Origin: Cephalotrichum gorgonifer
Taxonomy: Eukaryota > Ascomycota > Sordariomycetes > Microascales > Microascaceae
Direction: 5' to 3'
Length of the DNA: 64,000 nt
Assembly (NCBI GenBank): GCA_900312665.1
Contig: ONZQ02000009.1
Span: 1,350,744 to 1,414,743, forward strand
The notes beneath the pieces were generated by a model. That model was not told the origin of the DNA and searched no databases. It was given only the letters and a program-made list of their open reading frames with translations. The position numbers were made by a program, and so were the translations under genes. This document shows positions 54,627 to 64,000 of the stretch, piece after piece (position 1 is the stretch's first letter; each line of letters opens with the position of its first letter).

Positions 54627-55779
54627 CTAGCGCGCGAAGACCAGCGCGTTGACGACGTGGCCCTTCTTCCAGCCCTGGTCCTCGAGGGAGGCGTTCTCCT
54701 TTAGGATCTTGCCCATGTAGGCGATTCTTATGCGTTTGTTTTCGGGGAGCTTTTGTTTTTTCATGGAATGTTAGTTACGTCATAATAACGCTGGGGATAA
54801 AAGTAAGGGGAGGGAGAGGGTCAACTCACGCCTGACTCCTCGAGCACAGTCCTCGCTACGCTGCGGACGCTCTCGCCCGTCGCCACGGAGATCTTGATAT
54901 CCCGCGCGTTCTCGCTCAGCCTCGCATAAACCGTGACCAGGTCCCGCGCATTAAGCACCCCCTTACCCTTCTCCTCCCTCCTCCTCAGCGCCTCGTCATC
55001 TTCCCCCTCCTCGAACGGCACGGCCCCCTTCCCATCTTCATCCTCCTCCGCTCCCGCCTCCTCGTCTTCCTCGGGAGCGAGGTCTGTCGGGTCAGAGACT
55101 ATCCACTCGTGGAAGGCGTAGTAGTTCCCCAGGTTGTCATATGCGCCCTGCGTCAGGTCTCCCGTGGGCAAGGTGATCTCCGCCGCGTCAAGTATGCTCT
55201 GCGCCGTCGCGAGCCCGCCCGTGCCGTCGTCATCGCTGCCGGCGGGGTGCTCCTCCCATAGGACCTGCAGCACTACGTGTAGTGTCTGCCATATCTCGGG
55301 GCGGCCCGTGACCCTCGTGTCGAAGAAGTCGGCGCGCTCGCGGTCGAGCGCCGAGCGGGTCCAGCGGCGCTGCTTGGTGGTCCATGTGTGGCGCCGAAGG
55401 GGCTTGTTGATGTGCTGGCCCAGGGGCTGCTGGCTGCGCCGACGGCGGCGGGCGGCGGGCTGCTGCTGGGTGGTGGCGGTAGTGTGGTCTGTTGTTTCGG
55501 TGGAGGTCGGGTCCTGGGAGGGCTGCTGGGCATTGATCGCGTGGGAGGAGGTGGGCGTCGTGCTGTCCGGGTATGGCGAGTCTTGGCCGGATGGCCTCGA
55601 GAAACAGCACCCCTATCGGTTGGGAAATGGTTAGATAGCTGAAATGCGACGTCAAGCGAAGCGTGGTCTCGGAGAGCGGGCAGCCAGAATAGCTAGCGGA
55701 TGTTTCTCTTCGGTGGTAGCCAGCCAGGAACGCCAAATTCAAGACCCAAGGGACGAGAGGAAGGGGCTTATCATACCAT
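54627..55779 (-). CDS. UBTD-like ubiquitin-domain protein with N-terminal lipidation motif
   Basis: Three coding exons: 55779-55777 (the ATG alone), 55612-54830 and 54749-54627, with introns of 164 and 80 nt; 302 residues. The join ATG|GGG gives MGCCFSRPSGQDS, a classical N-myristoylation start followed by palmitoylatable cysteines. A Ser/Thr/Gln-rich linker leads to the UBTD N-terminal domain: RRWTRSALDRERADFFDTRV, TGRPEIWQTLHVVLQVLWEE and FHEWIVSDPTDLAP. The C-terminal ubiquitin-like fold has IKISVATGESVRSVARTVL, ENKRIRIAYMGKILKENASL and WKKGHVVNALVFAR. Relatives (human UBTD1/2) bind E2 enzymes. Membrane anchoring is inferred. The one-codon exon is supported by donor GTATGA immediately after ATG and acceptor GATAG immediately before GGG; the exon 2 frame is closed upstream. 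Confidence 0.85.
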
Positions 55780-56649
55780 AGCTGGGAAAGCTTCTGCGGA
55801 GATAAGTATCGGTCAACAGTGGGCCGTGAGCCGTTCGATCTCAAGCTTGAGGTGCTTCCGTGGCTAGTCGCAAGCCTAATACCAATAGTCAAGGTAATTA
55901 ATTGCCATGGCTTTCGCAGTGTCCTTCGTCAGGGGGGGTGATCCGGCGATTGAAACCCGCGCAGTATTTACACTTCCAACGGGGGAGAGGGTGGAGGAGT
56001 GTGGGCTGCGGTTGGCGTGAGGAGGTTGTGCAGGTCTCCGGCTTTCGATGGCTGATGCACCATGTTGGTCGAGGGGCATTTGGTTGCAACCTGACCACAG
56101 TGTCCTAGCACAGTGTACGTGCTTCCCTGCCTGTTCTGGACGGGGTAGGTGCGACATGAGCATGTGAAGCGCTAAAATTGGAAGGCTAACGCCGAAAGTC
56201 CATTCCGAAGAGTTGACAAGCGAGCATCACTCCTCACCGTAGCGGTGGGTGGTACCAGGGTACAAGCGTATGGTACGAGGTACCTGGCTCGGTCTGGCGC
56301 GTCCCCCAAATATTAAGCTTTTGATGATGAATGCACAGTGCTACTGAGTGAGTCAATTCACCGCGCCGGCCAAGCCCATGGCCACCCGCTGAACCTGACC
56401 TCTGGCGGAGGTTTCCATCAGTCCTTGCCGTTCGCCCGTCGCTTATCACATTTTCGAGCTTCCTGGGCTTGGCTGTCCACATGGGGGAGGACTGTAAAAG
56501 GGGCAATCTCTACAGGCGTGAGCCTTTACAAAACAGGGCTTCCACGGGCATTCTCTCCATTCATTTTGTTTCATCGTGGGTATCTTGAGGGGATAAGCCG
56601 TACTTTCACCCTCGACCATCATCTCATAATCAATCCCCCTAGCGCCCCC
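55780..56649. other. Intergenic region
   Basis: It holds the upstream region of the UBTD-like gene and the 3' flank of mago. No gene recognised. Confidence 0.5.
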
Positions 56650-57445
56650 TTAGATGGGCTTGATCTTGAAGTGCAGGGCAATCAGGCTGAAGACAAGGGC
56701 CTTCAAGTCCTGCACCAAGTAGTAGAACACCCTAAGCCCCTCCGGGTCCGCGGACTCGCTCACGTCAACGAGCGATCCGATCTTGGCCGTCTGTGGGAAG
56801 TTAGCCCTCCGTCCGTCGCCCTCGAAAGAGATGAAAGGGGGGCGATCTGACCTCGAACGACACATGCTCATTCCCTAACCGAATCTCGAGCTCCTGGCGC
56901 CCGTCCTTGTTCTTCTGCGGCCACTTCTTGTCGTCTTCCCTGCTCGGGGTTAGTTCCGTGACATGAGAAACGATGGTAGTAGAAGTGGGCGAGAGAGAGG
57001 CTGGTTGGGACGCACTTCATGATCTCACTCGACTTGATGATCCTCTTAATCTCCTCGACTATGAGAGAGCTGACACACACTGGGGTCTGCAAGTTAGCAA
57101 TGGGCATCCTCCGTCAACAGTGGCAATGGGCGGGAACGCGTACTCTCTTTCCGGATGAGACTGTCATTTCTGTAGTTGGAGTTGTTGGCGTACCGCGCGA
57201 GAGCACTGCGACCGTCCCCGACGACCCTGAAGTCGAATTCTGAAATGGACCGTCAGCTAGTGTGCGAGAACAAGGAGTCCCGTATCTCTCATAACTGACC
57301 TAGGAATTCATGGCCGAACCGCCCTGAATGTCCGGAGCTACCCAGTCTCCATGTCAGCCTTGCCGGTGAGCTCAACGCAAAGTGGTGGGCACGAGGACAC
57401 CAGCACGTACTAGTATCGGAGGTAAAACCCCTCGTTCGAAGCCAT
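56650..57445 (-). CDS. mago: Mago nashi, exon junction complex core
   Basis: Six small exons: 57445-57411, 57337-57300, 57239-57144, 57079-57016, 56939-56852 and 56790-56650, with introns of 73, 60, 64, 76 and 61 nt; 153 residues. It starts MASNEGFYLRYY, then SGHSGRFGHEFLEFDFRVVG, NSNYRNDSLIRKEMCVSSLI, VEEIKRIIKSSEIMKEDDKK, ELEIRLGNEHVSFETAKIGS, and ends VFSLIALHFKIKPI. Mago pairs with Y14 to lock eIF4A3 on spliced mRNA. For intron 3 the nearer AG would break the frame; the acceptor ACCCCAG gives the expected RKEMCVSS. It is divergent from SEC26, 722 bp between starts. Confidence 0.94.
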
Positions 57446-58167
57446 GATGGCGGGCTATGAGAGTGAACCCGATACTTGAAAGGGAAAATGAATAATCGGC
57501 GGATGGCTGAGTCGGGGTGGCGTGGTGGGAGGTTCGATGGCCAATCCTGGACTGAATATCACCACAACAGCAGCTTCCTTCTCACCCAAACCCAATCTCA
57601 ATTGATGGTGGAGGGGCAGCTTCAAGCAGGCAGATTGGGAGCTTACCTCAGCACTCCTCTGCGATACCAGTCCAGTCCAAACCAACAGCTCACCAACATC
57701 ACGTGGGAAACGCCGAAATTGAGCCGGCCCCACCACTCCAGGGGGCTCCTTCGAGTCAATACGTATTGTACTACCCACGGGCCACCAGTGAGGGCGAGGC
57801 CCGCCCGCCCAGGACAGATTCACCAAAAGAGGACCTCCCCATACAAGTGTCATCCCGCTGCGCTGTCCACACCACCACACCGGCTCCCCAAACGGAACGG
57901 CGTAACCATCTCCAACCCTCGCCGCGGCGCACCGCACCATACCCCACGCCGATCTCTCCAACTCCCCCCCCCTTACGTCTTCGAGGTGCCATTGTGCAAT
58001 TCAACGACAGCCAGCTTGGACAACGAACCTCACGAAACGACCCACCCCCTGAAGCCCAACCTTCCATCTCTCCCCGCCAAAACGTCGCGGGCCCTCCCTC
58101 GAGCAGTCGCAACTCCAAACACACCTAAGCTGATATCGGGGGACTCCTCCGCACCCATCCCGACATC
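57446..58167. other. Divergent promoter region, mago / SEC26
   Basis: No gene recognised. The SEC26 side is C/A-rich (57860-58160), as is common for strongly expressed fungal genes. No TATA box is evident. Confidence 0.5.
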
Positions 58168-61100
58168 ATGACTACCTTCCTCGAGAATGCCTACAGCTTG
58201 GTTCACCAGGACAACACGGCCGACATCCCCACCGCGTCGGATCTGAAGAACCAGCTGGAGAAGGGGACCGACGAGACAAAGGTGGAGACCATGAAGAGGA
58301 TCTTGACCATTATGCTCAATGGAGACTCCATGCCGTCCCTCCTCATGCACATCATCCGCTTCGTCATGCCCTCCAAGTATAAGCCCCTCAAGAAGCTGTT
58401 GTACTTCTACTACGAGATATGTCCGAAGCTCGACGCCCAGGGGAAGCTCAAGCAGGAGATGATTCTGGTCTGGTTAGTTGTGGTCCCTCCTCCCCTTTCT
58501 CTTTGGATACAGATCCCCTCCCCCATCTACCTATCTACCCCGGATGCAGCCACTTGCTAACGCCCTAATCCCCTCCTCTTCTAGCAACGGCATCCGGAAT
58601 GACCTCCAGCACCCGAACGAGTATATCAGGGGCAACACCCTCCGCTTCCTCTGCAAGCTCCGCGAGCCCGAGCTCATAGAACCCCTCCTCTCCTCCGCGC
58701 GGGCCTGCCTCGAGCACCGCCACGCCTACGTCCGCAAGAATGCCGTCTTCGCCGTCGCCTCCATCTACCAACACTCTCCGTCGTTGATCCCCGACGCCGC
58801 CGACCTGCTCGCCACCTTCCTCGAGGGGGAGAGCGACGCCACCTGCAAGCGGAACGCCTTCGCCGCCCTGTCCAGCATCGACCACGAGCGGACGCTGGTG
58901 TACCTGAGCTCCGTATTCGATGGAGTGGCCAACGCGGAGGAGCTGCTGCAGCTCGTCGAGATCGAGTTTGTCAGGAAAGACGCTGTTCAGAACGCGCAGA
59001 ACAAGGTACGGGCTGCTCTAGCTTTGCGCTAGCCGACGCTCTCCCCTCCCTCGGGAGCTGATCATCACTGACATTACCCAGGCCCGATATCTCAGACTCA
59101 TCTTCGACCTGCTCGACGCCGGCGCCTCGACGGTCGTGTATGAGGCCGCGTCCTCACTAACCGCGTTAACCAACAACCCCGTCGCCGTCAAGGCCGCCGC
59201 GTCCAAATTCATCGAGCTCAGCATCAAGGAGGCCGACAACAACGTCAAGCTTATCGTGCTTGACCGCGTGGAACAGCTCCGGAAGCGCAATGAGGGTGTC
59301 CTCGAGGACCTCGTCATGGAGATCCTTCGCGCCCTGTCTAGCCCCGACCTCGACGTGAGGCGGAAGGCCCTGAGCATCGCCATGGAGATGGTCTCCAGCA
59401 AGAACGTCGAGGAGGTGGTGCTGCTCCTGAAGAAGGAGCTGTCGAAGACGGTGGACCAGGAATACGAGAAGAACGCCGAGTACCGCCAGCTGCTCATCCA
59501 CGCGATACACCAGTGCGCCATCAAGTTCTCCGAGGTCGCCTCCAACGTCGTCGACCTCCTCATGGACTTCATCGCCGACTTCAACAACGCCTCGGCCGTC
59601 GACGTCATCAACTTCGTCAAGGAGGTTGTCGAGAAGTTCCCCGACCTGCGCCCGGCCATCCTCCCCCGCCTGGTAGCCACCCTCAGCGAGGTCCGCGCCG
59701 GCAAGGTCTACAGGGGCATCCTGTGGATCATCGGCGAGTACTCGCTCGATGAGTCGGACATCCGCGACGCCTGGAAGAGGATCCGGGCGAGCCTGGGCGA
59801 GATCCCCATCCTCGCCTCGGAGCAGCGCCTGCTCGATAGCGCGGATGACGAGGAGAAGAAGGAGGAGGACTCCGAGCTTAACGGCCACTCCAAGTCCTCG
59901 GCCCCCACCGGCTCGCGCAGGGTCCTCGCGGACGGTACCTACGCGACGGAGACGGCGCTGACCAGCCAGTCGTCGGTCGCCGCCAAGCTCGAGGCCGTCA
60001 AGGCGGCGCAGAAGCCGCCCCTCCGCCAGCTAATCCTCGACGGTGACTACTACCTCGCCACCGTGCTCGCGGCGACGCTCGTGAAGCTCGTCATCCGCCA
60101 CTCGGAGATCTCGTCCGAGGACGCGCGCACCAACGCGCTCCGCGCCGAGGCCATGCTCATCATGATCTCGATCGTGCGTGTCGGACAGTCGCAGTTCGTC
60201 AAGGCGCCCATCGACGAGGACTCGGTCGACCGCATAATGTCTTGCGTGCGCACGCTGTCGGAGTACACGAAGCACAAGAGCCTCGAGACGGTGTTCATGG
60301 ACGACACGCGGAAGGCGTTCCGCGCCATGGTTCAGGTGGAGGAGAAGAAGCGGGAGGCCAAGGAGGCGGTGGAGAAGGCCAAGTCGGCGATCCAGGTGGA
60401 CGACCTGGTGCAGATCCGGCAGCTGGCGAAGAAGAACGCCGACGGCGACGTGGAGTTGATGGACGCGGACCTGGAGAAGGCCACGGGCGGCGAGGGCGCG
60501 TCGGAGGACCTCTCGTCGAAGCTCAGCCGGGTGGTGCAGCTGACGGGCTTCTCGGACCCGGTGTACGCGGAGGCGTACGTCAAGGTGCACCAGTTCGACA
60601 TCGTCCTGGACGTGCTCCTCGTCAACCAGACGACGGAGACGCTGCAGAACCTGGCGGTGGAGTTCGCCACGCTGGGGGACCTCAAGGTGGTGGAGAGGCC
60701 GACGACGCAGAACCTGGGCCCGCACGGGTTCCACAACGTGCAGTGCACGATCAAGGTGTCGTCGACGGACACGGGCGTCATCTTCGGCAACGTGGTCTAC
60801 GAGGGGTCGCACTCGACGGACACCAACGTGGTGATCCTCAACGACGTCAACGTCGACATCATGGACTACATACAGCCGGCGACGTGCACGGAGACGCAGT
60901 TCCGCACGATGTGGACGGAGTTCGAGTGGGAGAACAAGATCAACATCAATTCCAAGTGCACGTCGCTGCGGAGCTTCCTGGATCAGCTTATGGCGTGCAC
61001 GAACATGAGCTGCCTGACGCCCGAGGCGAGCCTGAAGGGCGACTGTCAGTTCCTGAGCGCGAATCTCTACGCGCGCAGCGTGTTTGGTAAGGAACCGTTC

Positions 61101-61367
61101 CTTTACACCTACCCTCCCTACCCCGAATCCTCCTCTCCCCTCTTCCTTGTTGAATGTTACTTCTTTTTTTCTCCTATCCGGTATTTTTCAATGTTTCTGT
61201 CAAGAATACCATGCTAATACATTCTAGGCGAGGACGCGCTTGCGAATCTGAGCATCGAGCAGCAGGGCGAGGATGGCCCCATCACCGGCTTCGTCAGAAT
61301 AAGAAGCCGGTCGCAGGGCCTGGCACTGAGCTTGGGCGGTCTGAGCGGTCTGAACAAGATTATATGA
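58168..61367 (+). CDS. sec26: Coatomer subunit beta (beta-COP)
   Basis: Four exons, 58168-58472, 58585-59005, 59082-61086 and 61228-61367, with introns of 112, 76 and 141 nt; 956 residues, as expected for beta-COP. The N-terminal adaptin-like HEAT solenoid includes VMPSKYKPLKKLLYFYYEIC, NGIRNDLQHPNEYIRGNTLR, LSSARACLEHRHAYVRKNAV and LVEIEFVRKDAVQNAQNKA. The C-terminal appendage has QFDIVLDVLLVNQTTETLQN, PHGFHNVQCTIKVSSTDTGV and DIMDYIQPATCTETQFRTMW; the last exon ends GLSGLNKII. Beta-COP is part of the COPI coat for retrograde Golgi-to-ER traffic and is essential in yeast. The gene appears intact. Confidence 0.96.
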
Positions 61368-62070
61368 GGTGGCTCCGCCGGGTGCGTGTGTCTCCGGGGG
61401 ATGAAGGGGGAAGGAAGAGGAGGGAGAAGGAGAAGGGGAGAAACGGGGATGTCCGGGGTATGGGTGACGTAAAATGGCTAGCTAGGCCCCTACTAGGTTC
61501 TTACCGCCGTATTTTAGTTGTGGTAAATGGCCCCCGGGTGTGATCTGGGGGCTACACTATAAAGAGTTTGTTCATGATTTCACGATATCTGGTCTCCCGA
61601 GCTTGCCTCGGAGCTTGTTTCAGTGTTGACAGAGCTCGGAATGGGAGCTGTTGCCCAGTGTGGGACGGACATGGTCAGGAACAGCCAATGATGAACATTC
61701 TAGACAGGTTGTGTATGATTACGTAACAGGCGACTGTCCGAGATGTGGGATGGTACCGGTGAATGTGAGCAGCTGTTGCCACTCGGCGATTTGTCAGACA
61801 CTGCGTTTTCCTCCCCCCAAGGCTACCCAGCTGACGCGCGACCACCACCTTGCCTGTTTAGTAGCCAGGCTGATTTGGAGCTCTCCGGACCTGAACCTCC
61901 AACCTACAACCACAATTACCATCCACCCAACCCGAACGCCTCCCCCCCGGAACCCAATCTTCCATCCCCGGCACCCCCTAAAGCTCACAATCTCCTGCCT
62001 GACCACATTTTCTACCTCGATAAACCCGCCAGACCCCACAACCTCGCTCAGCCCATAACCGCCGCCCACA
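61368..62070. other. Intergenic region, SEC26 3' flank and RPT5 promoter
   Basis: The last 150 bases before the RPT5 ATG are C/A-rich leader-like sequence. No gene recognised. Confidence 0.5.
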
Positions 62071-63784
62071 ATGTCGACCCTAGAAGAGCTCGACGACCTC
62101 GACCGCCGCGAGCAGGACGACAAGGACAACAGCCGGAAGGACCAGGCCGCCGGAAAGGAGGATGGCGACGCAGAGATGAAGGACGCGCAGGAGGAGGAGG
62201 AGGAGGACATCCTGGACGAGGAGATCCTGAACCTCAGCACGCAGGACATCCAGACGCGGAAGAGGCTGCTGGAGAACGACTCGCGGATCATGAGGAGCGA
62301 GCTGCAGCGGCTTACGCACGAGAAGGCAACGATGAATGAGAAGATCAAGGATAACCTGGACAAGATTGCCAATAACCGGTTAGTTTCGCCTCCAGATTCT
62401 ACCCCATGACTCCAGAGCTGGTTTTGTCTCTTGTCTTTCAATCCGTTTCCAAGCGCTACACACACACCTCACTCCCCAGGCCTACATTGGACAGTTTATT
62501 CCCGGCGGCAGCGGCTAACCCCCTTCCCTCATTAGTCAACTGCCCTACCTTGTCGGCAACGTAGTAGAACTCCTCGACCTCGACCCCACCGCCGAGTCCT
62601 CTGAGGAGGGCGCCAACATCGACCTGGACGCCACCCGCGTCGGCAAGTCGGCCGTGATCAAGACCTCTACGCGCCAGACCATCTTCCTCCCGCTCATCGG
62701 CCTTGTCGACCCAGCGACCCTCAAGCCGGCCGACCTCATCGGCGTCAACAAGGACTCCTACCTCATCCTCGACACGCTGCCCGCCGAGTACGACAGCCGC
62801 GTCAAGGCCATGGAGGTCGACGAGAAGCCGAAGGAGCAGTACACCGACGTCGGCGGGCTGTCGAAGCAGATCGACGAGCTCGTGGAGGCCATTGTGTGGC
62901 CCATGAAGGAGGCGGAGCGGTTCAAGGCCATCGGCATCAAGGCGCCAAAGGGTGAGTTCTCGGTTTATTCTCCTTTCACTGCCCTTGTCACTTCCCCCTC
63001 CTAGGTTTTACCTTGTCGTTTCTCCCGCCTTCGTTCGCCCGCCGCTAACCCCGACGTCCCTAGGTGCCCTCATGTACGGCCCTCCCGGTACCGGAAAGAC
63101 CCTCCTCGCCCGTGCCTGCGCCGCACAGACCGACGCCACGTTCCTCAAGCTCGCCGGCCCGCAGCTCGTGCAGATGTTCATCGGTGACGGCGCTAAGCTC
63201 GTGCGCGACTGCTTCGCGCTCGCCAAGGAGAAGGCGCCGTCGATCATCTTCATCGACGAGCTGGACGCCGTGGGCACGAAGCGTTTCGACAGCGAGAAGA
63301 GCGGTGACCGCGAGGTTCAGCGGACCATGCTGGAGCTCCTGAACCAGCTGGACGGGTTCGCGTCGGACGACCGCATCAAGGTTCTCGCGGCGACGAACCG
63401 AGTCGACGTGCTGGACCCCGCGCTGCTCCGGTCGGGCCGCCTGGACCGGAAGATCGAGTTCCCGCTGCCGAACGAGGAGGCCCGGGCGCAGATCCTCAAG
63501 ATCCACTCGCGGAAGATGAAGACGGACGACAGCATCAACTGGGGGGAGCTGGCGCGGAGCACGGACGAGTTCGGGGGCGCGATGCTCAAGGCCGTGTGCG
63601 TGGAGGGCGGGATGATTGCGCTGAGGATGGGGAAGGATAAGGTGACGCACGAGCATTACGTCGATGCCATTGCTGAGGTGCAATCGAAGAAGAAGGAGGT
63701 AAGTTTTTGTGTTTTGCTGCTGGATGGGAGAGAGAGTAGGTGGCTAACGTGTGTGTTCTTCAGACTGTCAATTTCTACGCCTAA
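62071..63784 (+). CDS. rpt5: 26S proteasome regulatory ATPase RPT5
   Basis: Four exons, 62071-62378, 62536-62951, 63064-63698 and 63764-63784, with introns of 157, 112 and 65 nt; 459 residues. An acidic N-terminus and coiled coil (SRIMRSELQRLTHEKATMNE) precede the OB region (QLPYLVGNVVELLDLDP) and the AAA module: Walker A GPPGTGKT (247-254), Walker B IIFIDELDAVG (around 302-312), and the arginine-finger helix LLRSGRLDRKIEFPLPN. The last exon encodes only TVNFYA, the HbYX motif that docks into the 20S alpha ring. An earlier AG near 63003 in intron 2 was rejected because it does not restore GALMYGPPG. Confidence 0.96.
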
Positions 63785-63911
63785 TTGTACGTGGTTGCGC
63801 TCCAGTGGTTGGAGGTGGAGGAGGAGGAGGGATGGAAGTAGGCTGGGGGTTGGCGCAGCATATAGACAGTGTATGAGTACTCGTCCAAACAGGTTCCTGG
63901 GGCTAGCTGTT

Positions 63912-63932
63912 TGTGTGTGTGTGTGTGTGTGT
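63912..63932 (+). repeat. (TG)n microsatellite in the RPT5 3' flank
   Basis: About ten TG dinucleotides lie some 130 bp past the RPT5 stop codon. A length polymorphism is likely. Confidence 0.9.
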
Positions 63933-64000
63933 GCGTCTGTGTCCATGATAGTGACGGTGAAGGTGATGTCGTCGTAGCCTCTGCTTCTGGTCTACTGGTG

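Noticed and set aside
60030..60812. Long minus-strand open frame opposite beta-COP
   Set aside because: Same antisense effect; no start context or family match.
1..64000. tRNA genes, rRNA genes and CRISPR arrays
   Set aside because: I looked for B-box-like GGTTCGANTCC words and cloverleaf context, and for regularly spaced repeats; none was convincing. A tRNAscan run would be decisive.

Overview
The window is nuclear DNA of a filamentous ascomycete (Pezizomycotina). The genes are broken by short GT-AG introns (about 50-230 nt) with CTAAC/CTGAC-like branch sites. They include fungal-type families: a single-chain tRNA ligase, a GID4/VID24 protein, an arsenate-reductase-like rhodanese, and a bZIP factor with a fungal C-terminal motif. 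I cannot name the class or species. All exon boundaries were placed by hand from splice signals, reading phase and protein conservation. I saw no tRNA, rRNA or CRISPR.

Region 1 (1-39 kb) is gene-poor and accessory. In order it holds: the 3' part of a rhodanese gene; a small bHLH factor; a bZIP factor convergent with a Baeyer-Villiger-type flavin monooxygenase; a CbxX/CfqX-type AAA gene with an internal deletion and frame break; a sugar-porter MFS transporter; a secreted EthD-domain protein; a 936-residue fungal-specific protein of unknown function; a Cys-rich single-pass membrane protein; a small secreted cysteine-rich protein; a J-domain protein followed by a decayed tail; a sulfite-oxidase-like molybdenum enzyme convergent with a secreted GMC oxidoreductase that carries a one-base frameshift; a second Cys-rich single-pass protein; and a second J-domain protein with a repetitive coiled coil. 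Long stretches between these genes show nothing recognisable. One 20-N assembly gap lies at 17238-17257.

Region 2 (41-64 kb) is dense and housekeeping: GID4, TRM11, RPP40, an ankyrin protein, the tRNA ligase TRL1, RRP1, a UBTD-like ubiquitin-domain protein with an apparent lipidation motif, Mago nashi, beta-COP (SEC26) and the proteasomal ATPase RPT5. Five of these ten genes act in RNA maturation or surveillance. TRM11/RPP40, ankyrin/TRL1 and mago/SEC26 are head-to-head pairs.

The main points for follow-up are the broken AAA gene, a diverged repeat shared by the 3' flanks of the AAA and transporter genes, the undescribed 936-residue protein, the J-domain paralogue pair with a shared intron position, a start codon that forms a whole coding exon in the UBTD-like gene, and the GMC frameshift in a homopolymer. 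I found no convincing wholly new multi-gene system.
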